64,000 bases of DNA. Source: Alcanivorax hongdengensis A-11-3. GTDB lineage: Bacteria; Pseudomonadota; Gammaproteobacteria; Pseudomonadales; Alcanivoracaceae. A program made the position numbers and the translations under genes. The notes below the pieces were generated by a model that saw nothing but the letters and a program-made list of their open reading frames with translations, ran no database searches and had not been told where the DNA came from. Below, piece by piece: positions 9,183 to 19,174 of the stretch (positions are counted from its first letter, which is position 1; the number at the start of each line of letters is the position of its first letter). The stretch spans positions 21,985-85,984 of the forward strand of contig NZ_AMRJ01000014.1 of the NCBI RefSeq assembly GCF_000300995.1, written 5' to 3'.

Positions 9183-9923
9183 ATGGATGAACGCGTCCTC
9201 TATCAATTTCCCATTTCCCATTATTGTGAAAAGACCCGCTGGCAGCTGACCTGCAAGGGGCTGGCCTTTACCGCCAGCAATCTGCTGCCTGGCCCCCACC
9301 GTCTGCGCAGCCAGTGGATGGCTCGCATCAATACCCTGCCGATCCTGCGTGATGGGGAGCGGGTGGTGGGTGACTCCACCAAAATTGCCTACTACCTGGA
9401 AAAGTATTACCCGTCATTGCCGTTGTTGCCCACCGAGGCCGAGGCCCGGGGCAAGGTGATCGAACTGGAGCAGCAGTTCGACCGTTACGGGGTGCATGTG
9501 CGCCGCTGGCTTTATGGCCAGGTGATTGATCGCCCGGAAGTGATGCAGGCCATGCTCGACCCTTACGGTCTGCCGGCCCCGGTGCAGAAGGTACTGACCC
9601 CGGTAACCCGGGAGGGGGTGCGGCGTCTTTATCGTATCCAGCCCAGGCCCGTCATGCGTTCTGAACAGCGGGTGGAAGAGGCGCTGACGTTGCTGGAGAA
9701 CACCCTGGCCAAGGGCAATGGCCGTTATCTGGTGGGGGAGCGGCTGTCGCTGGCGGACATTACCGCCGCCAGTCTGCTGGCGCCGCTACTGACGCCGGCG
9801 GGGACTCCCTGGGATATCTTCGATGAGAATACCCTCAGTCCGGCCCTGCGCAGGCAGTTGCAGTCGTTGCGCGAGCGCCCGGCGGGGCAATGGGTGCTGG
9901 ATCGTTACCGCGAAGATCGCTGA
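9183..9923 (+). CDS. glutathione S-transferase family protein
   Basis: 246 residues. The N terminus (LYQFPISHYCEKTRW) is the thioredoxin-like domain of glutathione S-transferases, with DSTKIAYYLEKYYP matching the conserved Ser-binding segment for the gamma-glutamyl group. The C-terminal helical domain carries the family pattern LVGERLSLADITAASLLAPL at about 178-197. It probably conjugates or reduces a small electrophile; substrate unknown. A possible promoter lies in the gap before it (TTGCGG at 9124, 16-base spacer, TAGACT at 9146), but it is weak. It sits alone on the plus strand between ychF and pth. Confidence 0.85.
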   Translation: MDERVLYQFPISHYCEKTRWQLTCKGLAFTASNLLPGPHRLRSQWMARINTLPILRDGERVVGDSTKIAYYLEKYYPSLPLLPTEAEARGKVIELEQQFDRYGVHVRRWLYGQVIDRPEVMQAMLDPYGLPAPVQKVLTPVTREGVRRLYRIQPRPVMRSEQRVEEALTLLENTLAKGNGRYLVGERLSLADITAASLLAPLLTPAGTPWDIFDENTLSPALRRQLQSLRERPAGQWVLDRYREDR

Positions 9924-9939
9924 CAGGGAAAGGGGCTTG

Positions 9940-10527
9940 TCAGGCCCGGAAGCCGTTCAAATGATTCATGGCGCCGTTCAGGTCGCCACGCAGCATGTCC
10001 GGGGTGTAATGCACCGCTTCGTCGATGGCCCGGTCAATCAAATCCCGGTCAGCCTTTGACGGCTTGTTGAGCACATGGGGCGTGACCTGGGCGGCGGAGC
10101 CCGGGTGGCCGATGCCCAGACGCAGGCGATAGAAATCCCGGCTGTTGCCGTGGCGGCTGATGATGTCGCGAAGGCCGTTGTGACCGCCATGGCCGCCGCC
10201 CTGCTTGAAACGCGCACAGCCCGGGGGCAGGTCCAGCTCGTCATGGGCGACCAGCATCTGCGTGACCGGAATCTTGAAGAAATTGGCCAATGCGGCCGTG
10301 GCCTGGCCACTGCGATTCATGAAGGTGGTGGGGACCAGCAGGCGGATGGTTTCACCCTCGAAGGTGAAGGTGCCGGTCAGGCCGAAATATTTCTTGTCTT
10401 CGGAAAGGAAAACGCCCTGGCGGCGGGCCAGGGCGTCCACATACCAGACGCCGGCATTGTGGCGGGTGTCTTCATACTCGCGGCCCGGATTGCCCAGGCC
10501 CACGATCAGTCGAACAGGATCCGCCAC
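9940..10527 (-). CDS. pth: peptidyl-tRNA hydrolase
   Basis: 195 residues. Pth cleaves peptidyl-tRNA released from stalled ribosomes. The active-site set is present: Asn13 and His23 (NPG, RHNAG), Asn70 in TTFMNRSG, Asp95 in AHDELD and Asn116 in GGHNGLRD. The start is a GTG, only eight bases after the rplY stop codon and without an obvious Shine-Dalgarno match, which suggests translation coupled to rplY. Gene pair rplY-pth is the normal order in this group. Confidence 0.95.
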   Translation of the reverse strand: MADPVRLIVGLGNPGREYEDTRHNAGVWYVDALARRQGVFLSEDKKYFGLTGTFTFEGETIRLLVPTTFMNRSGQATAALANFFKIPVTQMLVAHDELDLPPGCARFKQGGGHGGHNGLRDIISRHGNSRDFYRLRLGIGHPGSAAQVTPHVLNKPSKADRDLIDRAIDEAVHYTPDMLRGDLNGAMNHLNGFRA

Positions 10528-10535
10528 AGCGCGAC

Positions 10536-11177
10536 TTATTCTTCGCTGGCAGCTTCTTCGCCTTCGCCGGCTTCGTCATCAGCAGAAGCACGGACTTTCG
10601 GCGCATGGATGGCAACTACCGGCTGGTCGTGGTCTTCGCCCAGCGCCAGCTGCGGCAGTTCCACGCCCTTGGGCAGTTTCAGGTCGGACAGGTGAACAAC
10701 CTGGTTCAGCTCCACGGCCGCCATATCCACTTCGATGTACTCGGGCAGATTCTGGGGCAGACAGCTCACTTCCACTTCGGAAATGTTGTGCTGGATCTCG
10801 CCACCCTGCTTCTTCACACCTACGGAACCGGCTTCGTTGATGAAGTGCAGCGGTACCTGCATGGTGATCTTGTGGGTCTTGTCCACACGCAGGAAATCCA
10901 CGTGAGTGGGATGGCCTTTGGCCGGGTGGCGCTGCATGTCACGCAGTACCGCCTGAACATCGGCACCGTCCAGCTTCAGGGTCAGCACGTGGCTGTAGAA
11001 GGCCTCGGTTTCCAGGGCTTTCTTCAGTTCGCGCAGCTCAACGCTGATCATCTGCGGCTCGGCTTCGCCACCGTAGAGGATGCCGGGAACACGCTCTTGC
11101 AGACGACGCAGGCGGCGGCTCGCACCTTTCCCCGCGTCGCTGCGGCTTTCTGCATTCAGCAGGAATTCATTGGACAT
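10536..11177 (-). CDS. rplY: 50S ribosomal protein L25/general stress protein Ctc
   Basis: 213 residues, the long (TL5/Ctc) form of L25: an N-terminal 5S-rRNA-binding domain to about residue 95 followed by a beta-rich C-terminal domain and an acidic, Glu-rich tail. The start at 11177 is chosen because GGAGAC precedes it and [12 protein letters not shown] matches the family; the open frame extends 49 codons further but into the untranslated leader. It lies 152 bases downstream of a terminator after prs, so it should have its own promoter, and it leads into pth. Confidence 0.94.
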   Translation of the reverse strand: MSNEFLLNAESRSDAGKGASRRLRRLQERVPGILYGGEAEPQMISVELRELKKALETEAFYSHVLTLKLDGADVQAVLRDMQRHPAKGHPTHVDFLRVDKTHKITMQVPLHFINEAGSVGVKKQGGEIQHNISEVEVSCLPQNLPEYIEVDMAAVELNQVVHLSDLKLPKGVELPQLALGEDHDQPVVAIHAPKVRASADDEAGEGEEAASEE

Positions 11178-11313
11178 GATTGTCTCCAGTATGCTCTCGG
11201 GCTTCCCGCGACCAGGTCGGCCAGAGAGGTTGATAAAGCCCACGGAGGATTCCGCGGGGGCGCGATTATGAACGAAAAGCGCGCAAGACGCCAGAACAGG
11301 GGGTGGGGGCATG

Positions 11314-11347
11314 GCCAAAAACACGAAACCCGCTCTGGGAGCGGGCT
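11314..11347 (-). terminator. rho-independent terminator after prs
   Basis: On the minus strand CCCGCTC-3 bases-GAGCGGG (11329-11345) is followed by TTTCGTGTTTTTGG, 37 bases after the prs stop codon. It separates prs from rplY transcription. Confidence 0.8.
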
Positions 11348-11381
11348 TCGCAACGGCAGCCGGAGAAACCGGAGTGCGCTG

Positions 11382-12341
11382 TCAGACCAGCTCCAGCCGG
11401 TCGAACATGGCGCTCAGGGATTCCTCGTTGTTCACCCGGCGGATGGTCTCGGCCAGCATCGGAGCCAGGCTCAGCACACGGATCTTCTCGCAGTTGCGAC
11501 CGGCGTCGGACAGCGGAATGGTGTCCGTGACCACCAGCTGATCCAGGGCGCTGTTGGCAATGTTGTCGATGGCCGGGCCGGAAAGAATCGGGTGGGTACA
11601 GTAGGCGTAGACCTTGGCGGCACCGTGATCCTTGAGGGCCTGGGCGGCCTTGCAAAGGGTACCGGCGGTGTCGACCATGTCGTCCACCAGTACGCAGGTG
11701 CGGCCTTCCACTTCACCGATGATGTGCATCACCTGGGACACGTTGGCCTTGGGGCGACGCTTGTCGATGATGGCCAGGTCGGCATCGTTGAGCTGTTTGG
11801 CCAGGGCGCGGGCACGGACCACACCGCCCACATCCGGTGAGACCACCATCAGGTCGTCATGCTTTTGACGCTCGATATCGGCCACGATCAGCGGGGTGGC
11901 GTAAACGTTGTCCACCGGGATGTCGAAGAAGCCCTGGATCTGGTCGGCGTGCAGATCCACGGTCACCACCCGGTCGATGCCCACGGTGGTGATCATGTCG
12001 GCCACCACCTTGGCGGTGATCGGCACCCGGGCCGAACGCACCCGGCGGTCCTGGCGGGCATAGCCGAAGTAGGGCATGACAGCGGTGATGCGGCCGGCGG
12101 AGGAGCGACGCAGGGCGTCGGCCATGACCAGCAATTCCATCAGGTTGTTATTGGTGGGATTGCAGGTGGACTGGACGATAAAGACGTCCTTGCCGCGTAC
12201 GTTTTCCTGGACTTCCACGGCCACTTCGCCATCGCTGAAGGTGCCCACATCGGCGGTACCAAGGGGCAGGTTCAGGTAGTTGACCATGGCCTGGGCCAGT
12301 TCGGGATTGGCGTTACCGGTGAATACGACGAGCTTGGACAC
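11382..12341 (-). CDS. prs: ribose-phosphate pyrophosphokinase
   Basis: 319 residues. Prs makes phosphoribosyl pyrophosphate from ribose 5-phosphate and ATP, feeding purine, pyrimidine, NAD and histidine synthesis (hisG is in this window). Family motifs are YARQDRR (ATP loop), [15 protein letters not shown] (metal site) and [12 protein letters not shown] (PRPP-binding loop). Translation starts at a GTG with AGAGGGA six bases upstream. It follows tRNA-Gln and ispE on the same strand, the usual Pseudomonas-type order. Confidence 0.97.
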   Translation of the reverse strand: MSKLVVFTGNANPELAQAMVNYLNLPLGTADVGTFSDGEVAVEVQENVRGKDVFIVQSTCNPTNNNLMELLVMADALRRSSAGRITAVMPYFGYARQDRRVRSARVPITAKVVADMITTVGIDRVVTVDLHADQIQGFFDIPVDNVYATPLIVADIERQKHDDLMVVSPDVGGVVRARALAKQLNDADLAIIDKRRPKANVSQVMHIIGEVEGRTCVLVDDMVDTAGTLCKAAQALKDHGAAKVYAYCTHPILSGPAIDNIANSALDQLVVTDTIPLSDAGRNCEKIRVLSLAPMLAETIRRVNNEESLSAMFDRLELV

Positions 12342-12410
12342 TGGCGTCCCTCTTGTGTCGTGAATTTTGGAACCACTAAAAGGGATGGGTTAGAGGTTCC
12401 TGGAAGAAAA

Positions 12411-12486
12411 TGGCTGGGGTACCAGGACTCGAACCTGGGAATAACGGGATCAAAACCCGCTGCCTTACCAACTTGGCTATACCCCA
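12411..12486 (-). tRNA. tRNA-Gln (anticodon TTG)
   Basis: A 76-base cloverleaf with encoded CCA. The acceptor arms TGGGGTA and TACCCCA pair, the anticodon stem GCGGG/CCCGT encloses TTTTGAT with TTG at 12453-12451 on the minus strand, and the T arm CCAGG-TTCGAGT-CCTGG is intact. It sits between ispE and prs, a conserved position in Pseudomonas-like genomes. Confidence 0.97.
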
Positions 12487-12522
12487 ACACTCTTTTTCAG
12501 GCCCGCTTCTTTGCTGGAGCGT

Positions 12523-13395
12523 TTAGCCCGAATTCTTTGTCGCCCGAAACTTCGCCAGTGCCTCATGGAGAGGGGAAGTATTTCTGCTTCGAGCAACGAA
12601 ACCTGTCCAGTGTTGTGGCAACTGTTGCAGCAATTGCTGCCCCTGTTGCGCTCCGGTCAGGCGTGCAAAGCAGCAGGCGCCTGTGCCGGTCATGCGGGCG
12701 TTCCCCGCATATTGCCTGAGCCAGTCCAGCAGTTCACCGATGACCGGGAAGTGCCGGGTTGCCACCGCTTCACAGTCGTTATGGAAGCTGTCGGTGAGCA
12801 CCGCCTCAAGCGAGGCCGGTAATTTACTGATGGGGGTATCCCTTGTCAATTGCCGGTCGCCGAAAATTCGAGCAGTTGATACATGAATTCCGGGGTGAAT
12901 GACCAAAAAGTGGGCATCGGGCAGCGAAACCGGCGTCAGATGCTCACCAACGCCCTCTGCCCAGGCGCTGTGGCCGTGCACGAAGACCGGCACGTCCGCG
13001 CCCAGCTCCAGCCCCAGTTGGGCCAGGGTCGGGATCGGCAGATTCAGGTCCCAGAGCGCATCCAGGCCCAGCAGGGCGGTGGCCGCATCCGAGGAGCCGC
13101 CACCCACGCCGCCGCCCATGGGCAGGCGCTTTTCCAGCCGAATGGCGGCCCCCCGGCGGCAGCCTGTGTGTTGTTGCAGCAGTGCCGCGGCCCGCAGCAC
13201 CAGGTTGCTGTCATCCCGGGGCACATCGGCCTGGTCACAGCTCAGGGTGAGCGTTCCGGCCGGCTTGAAGTGCAGACGATCACCGTAATCCAGCAGGGCA
13301 AAAACGGTCTGCAACTCGTGGTAGCCGTTGTCACGCTGGCCGGTAATGTGCAGGAACAGGTTGATTTTGGCCGGTGCCGGCAGCGTCAGCATCAT
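12523..13395 (-). CDS. ispE: 4-diphosphocytidyl-2-C-methyl-D-erythritol kinase
   Basis: 290 residues of the GHMP kinase superfamily. IspE phosphorylates CDP-methylerythritol in the MEP route to isoprenoids. The N terminus APAKINLFLHITG and the ATP loop PMGGGVGGGSSDAATAL (about 92-108) are diagnostic; MTGTGACCFARL is the third GHMP motif. Two adjacent ATG codons (13395 and 13392) are possible starts; the first overlaps the lolB stop by three bases. It lies in the lolB-ispE-tRNA-Gln-prs series. Confidence 0.96.
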   Translation of the reverse strand: MMLTLPAPAKINLFLHITGQRDNGYHELQTVFALLDYGDRLHFKPAGTLTLSCDQADVPRDDSNLVLRAAALLQQHTGCRRGAAIRLEKRLPMGGGVGGGSSDAATALLGLDALWDLNLPIPTLAQLGLELGADVPVFVHGHSAWAEGVGEHLTPVSLPDAHFLVIHPGIHVSTARIFGDRQLTRDTPISKLPASLEAVLTDSFHNDCEAVATRHFPVIGELLDWLRQYAGNARMTGTGACCFARLTGAQQGQQLLQQLPQHWTGFVARSRNTSPLHEALAKFRATKNSG

Positions 13396-13955
13396 TGTCC
13401 CGGCTGCCAGTCCTTGATCAGCAGGGTAAAGCGGTTGCCCTGCTGGCTGGCCTTGATGCGGTGTGGCAGGGCGACCCCGGCGACGGTGTCATAGCGGTCG
13501 AAATCCAGCGACCAGCCCAGTTGGTCCAGATGGCTGAGCCGGTGGCCGTCGTCGTAGGCGGTGGTGGCCGGGGCCCCGGGCCAGGGCAGGCCGCGGGCCC
13601 AGTATTCCAGCGCCGACACCGGTAACCAGAAGCCGGTCAGGTGCCAGGCCAGTTCGCCGGGGCTGGCGGCCTGGTAGTCACCCTTGGCGGTTTTCAGGGT
13701 GGCCTGCCGACTTTGCCAGCTCAGTTCCGCGCTGCCCATGCCCAATGGCCCGGAAAAATGGATGCGGCCTTCCCGGGGGCGCTGGCGCCAGTCGAAATTG
13801 GCGCTGCCGCCGTCACTGGCGGTGCGATAACCAAGCCGGCCACTCATCTGCCACTGGGTAATCTGGCTGGCATGCTGGTAGTGGGCCGGCTGGGTTGGCG
13901 GCGTCTGGCAGGCGGCCATCACCAGGGTGACGGCCAGCAGCAGGGCTCGTTTCAA
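13392..13955 (-). CDS. lolB: outer membrane lipoprotein LolB
   Basis: 187 residues. LolB receives lipoproteins from LolA and inserts them in the outer membrane. The N terminus is a lipoprotein signal with lipobox MAAC and acylated Cys16; residue 17 is Gln, not Asp, fitting outer-membrane sorting. The body fits LolB (WQMSGRLGYR, LSWQ repeats, GLPWPG). The start codon is a TTG at 13955 with GGGAG seven bases upstream, overlapping the TGA of the TPR lipoprotein (TTGA). Confidence 0.92.
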   Translation of the reverse strand: MKRALLLAVTLVMAACQTPPTQPAHYQHASQITQWQMSGRLGYRTASDGGSANFDWRQRPREGRIHFSGPLGMGSAELSWQSRQATLKTAKGDYQAASPGELAWHLTGFWLPVSALEYWARGLPWPGAPATTAYDDGHRLSHLDQLGWSLDFDRYDTVAGVALPHRIKASQQGNRFTLLIKDWQPGQ

Positions 13956-15652
13956 AGCTGGGCTCCCAGGCGTTGCATCAGGTCAGTAATGTAGGGGGAG
14001 TCCGGGTTGGTCTGCAGGGTGTCGCGCCAGACCTGACGGGCCTGGTTCTGGGCTCCGACCTTCCACAGTACCTCGCTGTAGTGGGCCGCCACTTCCGGGT
14101 CCGGGAACTTCTCATAGGCCCGGCGCAGGTAATCGCGGGCCTCGTCCAGCTTGCCCTGGCGATAGAGTAGCCAGCCCATGGAATCAAGAATGGCCGGGTC
14201 CCGCGGGCGCAGGGCCAGGGCCTGGCGCAGGTAGTCCTCCGCTTCCGGCAGGCGCAGGTTGCGGTCGGCCAGGGTATAGCCCAGGGCGTTAAGGGCGCTG
14301 GCGTCGTCCGGGTTGGCCTTGAGAATGTGCTTGAGGTCGGCTTCCAGCAGGGGCAGGTTGTCGAGCTTTTCGGCCACCATGGCGCGGCTGTAGCGCAGGT
14401 CGGTATTGTCCGGGTACTGGCTGAGGCCCTCGTTGAGCAGGGCCATGGCGCCCTGTGGATCGTCATGGCTGTTGCGCATTTCCGCTTCGCTGACCAGCAG
14501 GCCGGGGGCCAGCTCCGGGTGGCGCGCGCGCAGCGCCGCCAGTTGGGCATGGGCCTTGGCGGTCTGGCCTTGCTGGTAGAGCAGGCGGGCGGCCTGGACC
14601 TGGGCACGCAGCTGATGGGGGCCCTGAACCTGCAGGTAATAGTCGGTGGCGGCGGCCAGGTCGCCGCGCTGTTCGGCGGCCTGGGCCAGGTACAGGCGCA
14701 CATCGTCCGGGCGGTAATCCTTGGCCAGCAGGGTCTTCAGCTGGGCCTCGGCATTGGCATCGGCGCCGGCCTCAAGGGCCAGCAGCGCCAGGGAAAATTG
14801 CAGGTCCAGATCGTCCGGGAAGCGACTGGCCATGGCGTTGAGCTGCTTTTCGGCTTCGCCGGTGCCGCCACTGGCCAGCAGCATGCGGATATAGCTGATG
14901 CGGGGCCGGCGGGCATCCGGGTATTTGCGCACCAGTTTTTTGAGATGTCGCAGCGCCTTTTTCGACTCGCCCAGGCTGTAGAGCAGCTGCGCCTTGAGCA
15001 GCAGGGCATCCTCATGGTCGGGCATCTTGTCCAGGGCTTTCTCGTCCGCTTCCAGTGCGGCCTGATAGTTTTCCTGCTGCTGTTCATAAAGCGCCCGGGC
15101 ATACCAGAGCGGTGCCTGATCCGGATAACGATCGGTGAGTTGAGCCAGGGCCTTGACCAGCTGCAGGTTGCCGTCGGTGCCCAGGCCCTGGGCCTGGCTG
15201 ACCAGACGAATCAGACCATCCTGGCCCTGGGTGCTCATTAGCCGGTCCAGGTAACTGGCGGCCGCATCCGGATTCTTTAGGCTGATCTGGGAGAGGATGG
15301 CCACATCCAGCGCTTCTTCATTGTCCGGCTGCAGTGTCAGCCATTGCTGGCTGAGGGCCAGGGCCTGCGGATAGTCCTCCAGATAATAAGCCAGCTGGGC
15401 GGCCTGGCTGACCACCTTGGGATCATGGGTGCTGCTGGCGGCCTGGCTGTAATAGCCGAGGGTGACATCCAGTGCCTGGCGTTGTGCGGCAACCTCTGCC
15501 ACCAACAGGTTGGAGAGGGTGGCACCGTCATAGTCGATGGCCGGCGCGGTGGGGGCGGCAGCGGCGCTGGCCGTCGAGTCAGTGGCCGCAGGGTGGCTGG
15601 CGCAACCGGCCAGCAGCAGGGCGCACAGTGGCAAAACAGGAAGTCGTATCAT
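13952..15652 (-). CDS. tetratricopeptide-repeat outer-membrane lipoprotein
   Basis: 566 residues from the ATG at 15652. A signal peptide ends in the lipobox LAGC (Cys17), and the mature protein is almost wholly helical TPR repeats (for example ALNALGYTLADRN, AILDSMGWLLYRQGKLDEA and the final PEVAAHYSEVLWKVG). Its place before lolB and divergent from hemA is the position of a conserved Pseudomonas TPR protein; a role as scaffold in envelope assembly is inferred only. The open frame runs 61 codons further upstream, but that part has no signal and looks non-coding. Its stop overlaps the lolB start. Confidence 0.85.
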   Translation of the reverse strand: MIRLPVLPLCALLLAGCASHPAATDSTASAAAAPTAPAIDYDGATLSNLLVAEVAAQRQALDVTLGYYSQAASSTHDPKVVSQAAQLAYYLEDYPQALALSQQWLTLQPDNEEALDVAILSQISLKNPDAAASYLDRLMSTQGQDGLIRLVSQAQGLGTDGNLQLVKALAQLTDRYPDQAPLWYARALYEQQQENYQAALEADEKALDKMPDHEDALLLKAQLLYSLGESKKALRHLKKLVRKYPDARRPRISYIRMLLASGGTGEAEKQLNAMASRFPDDLDLQFSLALLALEAGADANAEAQLKTLLAKDYRPDDVRLYLAQAAEQRGDLAAATDYYLQVQGPHQLRAQVQAARLLYQQGQTAKAHAQLAALRARHPELAPGLLVSEAEMRNSHDDPQGAMALLNEGLSQYPDNTDLRYSRAMVAEKLDNLPLLEADLKHILKANPDDASALNALGYTLADRNLRLPEAEDYLRQALALRPRDPAILDSMGWLLYRQGKLDEARDYLRRAYEKFPDPEVAAHYSEVLWKVGAQNQARQVWRDTLQTNPDSPYITDLMQRLGAQL

Positions 15653-15973
15653 CAGAATTAAGGCATGCCTGATTGTTATTGAGCCGGAAAAGGGACGGCC
15701 ATGGCTGTCTGCCGGCGCTGGTCCACTATCATGGCACAGCTTTTCGGGCTTGCCCAAGCCCGAGCCCGGAGGGTGACCGGGTTTGTGGCACCGGCGTGCG
15801 GCGCTATCATTGTGTTGCCTGGCGCTTTGCCGCAAAATGCCAGCCCCTTGCAGGGCCGAGTTTTCGCCGATGTAGGCAGTGTTGAACGCTGCGGGGACGG
15901 CTCGAGCGCAGGGCAGAAACAGACAGACGGGGTGCGATGGCCTGGCGGCTGACGGCGGCGGGCATGATTACCT
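15653..15973. other. 321-base divergent intergenic region (TPR lipoprotein / hemA)
   Basis: No gene is supported here. It should hold divergent promoters; a weak candidate towards hemA is TTTGTG at 15782, 17-base spacer, TATCAT at 15805. A perfect 9-base inverted repeat with a 2-base loop (TCGGGCTTG/CAAGCCCGA, 15744-15763) is present; it has no T run on the minus strand, so it is not an evident terminator. Confidence 0.6.
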
Positions 15974-17251
15974 ATGAACTTGATCGCAGTTGGCGTGAAT
16001 CACACCACCGCAGACGTGGAACTCCGTGAGCGGCTGGCATTCTCCGCCGAGCAGGCGGACGTGGCGTTGTCGTCGCTGCGCCAGGTGCCCGGTGTGCGCG
16101 AAGCGGCATTGCTGTCCACCTGCAATCGCACCGAACTCTACTGTCTGGTGGAGGGCGGCGACATTGCTCCGGATTTTGTCCACTGGTTGGCCGAACGACG
16201 CCAGCTGCCTTGCGAACAACTCAGTGATGCCTTGTATCAGTACCAGGGCGAGCATGCCCTGGAGCACATGATGCGAGTGGCCGGCGGGCTGGACTCGCTG
16301 GTGTTGGGCGAGCCCCAGATTCTTGGCCAGATGCGCGAGGCCTATGCCCGTGCCACCGAGGCCGGCCTGCTCAATGGCGAGTTGTCGCGCCTGTTTCAGG
16401 AAGTGTTTTCAGTGGCCAAGCGAATCCGCACGGAAACCGGCATCGGTGCCAACCCGGTGTCGGTGGCCTACGCCGCCGTGTCATTTGCCCGCCATATTTT
16501 TGCCGACCTGAAGAAAAGCCGCGCCCTGCTGATTGGCGCCGGCGAGATGATCGAGTTGGTGGCCCGCCACCTCAGCGAACAGCAGGTGGCGGACATTACC
16601 GTGGCCAACCGCACCCGCGAACGGGCGGTGGAGCTGGCCGGCACCGTCGGCGGCCATGGCATCGGGCTGGAGGCATTGCCCGATGCACTGGAACATGCAG
16701 ATATCCTGATTTCCTGTACCGCCGCCCCACAGCCGATACTGAGTCGGGCGATGGTGGAGCGGGCTCTGAAAAAGCGCCGTCACCGGCCCATGTTCATGGT
16801 CGACATAGCGGTGCCACGCGACATCGATCCGGACGTGGGCGAGCTGGATGACGTCTACCTGTACACGGTGGATCATCTGCAGGAGGCCATCCAGGAAAAC
16901 GTGCGGGCCCGCCAGCAGGCTGCCCGGGATGCCAGTGACCTGATTCGCGATGCCATCGTCCGCCATCGGCGCAGCCGCCGTGAGCAGGATGCCGTGGACG
17001 TGCTGCGTGAATACCGTCTGCAGCGCACCACCCTGGCCGATGAAGAACTGGGCAAGGCGCTGCAACAGCTCAACAATGGCGGCGATCCGGAGCAGGTGCT
17101 ACGCCGTTTCCAGCATTCGCTGGTCAACAAGTGGCTGCATGAGCCCAGTGTGACCCTGCGGCGCATGGCCGCGGAAGGCCGTGCCGAGGCCCTGCTGGTG
17201 GCCCGTGAGCTGTTGCTCGGTGACGACGAAACCCCTTCTGACCCGGAATAG
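15974..17251 (+). CDS. hemA: glutamyl-tRNA reductase
   Basis: 425 residues. HemA reduces the glutamate of Glu-tRNA to glutamate-1-semialdehyde with NADPH, the first step of C5-pathway haem synthesis. Catalytic Cys50 is in LLSTCNRTE, with GVNHTT at the N terminus; the NADPH domain has LIGAGEMIE near 189-197 and the C-terminal dimer helix follows. It begins the hemA-prfA-prmC cluster; prfA starts 8 bases after its stop. Confidence 0.97.
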   Translation: MNLIAVGVNHTTADVELRERLAFSAEQADVALSSLRQVPGVREAALLSTCNRTELYCLVEGGDIAPDFVHWLAERRQLPCEQLSDALYQYQGEHALEHMMRVAGGLDSLVLGEPQILGQMREAYARATEAGLLNGELSRLFQEVFSVAKRIRTETGIGANPVSVAYAAVSFARHIFADLKKSRALLIGAGEMIELVARHLSEQQVADITVANRTRERAVELAGTVGGHGIGLEALPDALEHADILISCTAAPQPILSRAMVERALKKRRHRPMFMVDIAVPRDIDPDVGELDDVYLYTVDHLQEAIQENVRARQQAARDASDLIRDAIVRHRRSRREQDAVDVLREYRLQRTTLADEELGKALQQLNNGGDPEQVLRRFQHSLVNKWLHEPSVTLRRMAAEGRAEALLVARELLLGDDETPSDPE

Positions 17252-17259
17252 AATTTCCT

Positions 17260-18345
17260 ATGAAAGCCTCCCTTCAAGGCAAGCTTGACAAGCTGGCCGA
17301 TCGTTTCGAGGAACTGGCCGGCCTGTTGTCCGACCCGGATGTGATCAGCAGCCAGAACCGGTTTCGGGATCTGTCCCGTGAATATGCGGAAATCGACCCG
17401 GTGGTGAAGTGCTACCGGATCTACCAGCAAGCCGCGGAAAACCTGCAGGCTGCACGCGCCATGCAGGAAGACAGCGACCCGGACATGCGCGAAATGGGCC
17501 ATGAGGAGGCCCGCGAGGCCGAGGCTCGCATGGCGGAGCTGGGCGATGAGTTGCAAAAGCTGATGCTGCCCCGCGACCCCCGTGACGGTGCCAACGTGTT
17601 TCTGGAGGTGCGTGCCGGCACCGGTGGTGACGAAGCCGCCCTGTTTGCCGGTGATCTGTTTCGCATGTATTCGCGTTACGCCGACCGCATGGGCTGGAAG
17701 GTGGAACTGGTCAGCGCCAGCGAAGGCGAGCACGGCGGTTACAAGGAGGTGATTGCCCGGGTGATCGGTGACGGCGTCTACTCGCGACTGAAGTTCGAAT
17801 CCGGTGCCCATCGTGTGCAGCGGGTGCCGGCCACGGAATCCCAGGGGCGCATCCATACTTCCGCCTGTACCGTGGCGATCATGGCGGAAGCCGAGGATCT
17901 GGGCGATATCCAGATCCGCAACGAGGACCTGCGCATCGATACCTACCGTTCTTCCGGTGCCGGTGGCCAGCACGTCAACACCACAGACTCCGCCGTGCGC
18001 ATTACCCACCTGCCCACCGGGGTGGTGGTGGAATGCCAGGACGAGCGCAGCCAGCACAAGAACAAGGCCAAGGCCATGAGCCTGCTCAGTGCCAGACTCT
18101 ACGATGCCCAGCAAAATGCCGCCCATGCCGAGCAGGCCGCCGAGCGCAAATCCCTGGTTGGCTCCGGTGATCGCTCCGAGCGTATCCGCACCTATAATTT
18201 CCCCCAGGGGCGGGTTACCGATCATCGCATCAATCTGACGCTTTACCGCCTGGGCGAAGTCATGGAAGGGGACCTGGACGAGGTGCTGGGCGCGCTACTG
18301 GCCGAGTATCAGGCCGACCAGCTGGCGGCCCTGGGCGAGCAGTAA
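17260..18345 (+). CDS. prfA: peptide chain release factor 1
   Basis: 361 residues. RF1 ends translation at UAA and UAG. The PAT tripeptide that reads the stop codon is in [10 protein letters not shown], and the GGQ motif, whose Gln is methylated by PrmC, is in [17 protein letters not shown]. It lies between hemA and prmC, one base before the prmC start, so methyltransferase and substrate are made together. Confidence 0.98.
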   Translation: MKASLQGKLDKLADRFEELAGLLSDPDVISSQNRFRDLSREYAEIDPVVKCYRIYQQAAENLQAARAMQEDSDPDMREMGHEEAREAEARMAELGDELQKLMLPRDPRDGANVFLEVRAGTGGDEAALFAGDLFRMYSRYADRMGWKVELVSASEGEHGGYKEVIARVIGDGVYSRLKFESGAHRVQRVPATESQGRIHTSACTVAIMAEAEDLGDIQIRNEDLRIDTYRSSGAGGQHVNTTDSAVRITHLPTGVVVECQDERSQHKNKAKAMSLLSARLYDAQQNAAHAEQAAERKSLVGSGDRSERIRTYNFPQGRVTDHRINLTLYRLGEVMEGDLDEVLGALLAEYQADQLAALGEQ

Positions 18346-18346
18346 C

Positions 18347-19174
18347 ATGCGCATCGATGCCGCCCTGCGCCAGGCGCGTAGTCGGCTGGAGGGGTCGCCG
18401 TCCGCCGCCCTGGATGCCCAGTTGCTGCTTTGCCATGTGCTGGGCCAGACCCGCACCTGGCTGTTTACCTGGCCGGAGCGGGAGTTGAATGCCGACCAGC
18501 TGGCCCGTTTCCAGTCGCTGCTGGCCCGCCGTGAAAACGGTGAGCCGGTGGCGCACCTGACCGGGGAGCGGGAATTCTTTGGCCGCCCCTTTCGCGTCAC
18601 CGCCGATACCCTGATTCCGCGCCCGGACACCGAAACCCTGATCGACCTGGCCCTGGGCCTGCCCCTGGCGGAGGATGCCCGGGTGGTGGATCTGGGCACC
18701 GGCAGCGGTGCCATCGGCATTACCCTGGCCCTGGAGCAACCCGGCTGGCAGGTGACGCTGGTGGACCTCAGCGAGGCGGCCCTGCAAGTGGCACAGACGA
18801 ACGCTCACGAACTGGGTGCCACCGTGATCTGCCAGCCCGGCAGCTGGCTGGCACCCTGTGAGGGCCGGTTCGATCTGATCGTCAGCAATCCGCCCTATAT
18901 CGAAGACAACGACCGCCATCTGCAAGAGGGCGATGTGCGTTTCGAGCCCCGCTCCGCCCTGGTGGCCGGGCAACAGGGGCTGGCGGATCTGGCCACCATT
19001 ATCCAGCAGGCGTCTGACAAGCTGGTTGATGGCGGCTGGCTGTTGCTTGAGCATGGGTTCGAGCAGGGCGAGGCCGTGCGTGCCTTGCTGGCCGATGCGG
19101 GTTTTGGCCAGGTGCGCACCGAGACGGATCTGGGCGGCAATGATCGCGTGACCCTGGGGCAAAACCCGATGTAG
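18347..19174 (+). CDS. prmC: release factor glutamine methyltransferase
   Basis: 275 residues. PrmC methylates the Gln of the GGQ motif in RF1 and RF2 with S-adenosylmethionine. An N-terminal helical domain is followed by the methyltransferase fold with VVDLGTGSGAIGI (SAM loop) and VSNPPYIED (the NPPY catalytic motif). It follows prfA with one spacer base. Its TAG stop codon lies inside a 13-base sequence (CGATGTAGGAGCG) that is repeated 148 bases downstream and belongs to a REP-like element. Confidence 0.96.
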   Translation: MRIDAALRQARSRLEGSPSAALDAQLLLCHVLGQTRTWLFTWPERELNADQLARFQSLLARRENGEPVAHLTGEREFFGRPFRVTADTLIPRPDTETLIDLALGLPLAEDARVVDLGTGSGAIGITLALEQPGWQVTLVDLSEAALQVAQTNAHELGATVICQPGSWLAPCEGRFDLIVSNPPYIEDNDRHLQEGDVRFEPRSALVAGQQGLADLATIIQQASDKLVDGGWLLLEHGFEQGEAVRALLADAGFGQVRTETDLGGNDRVTLGQNPM

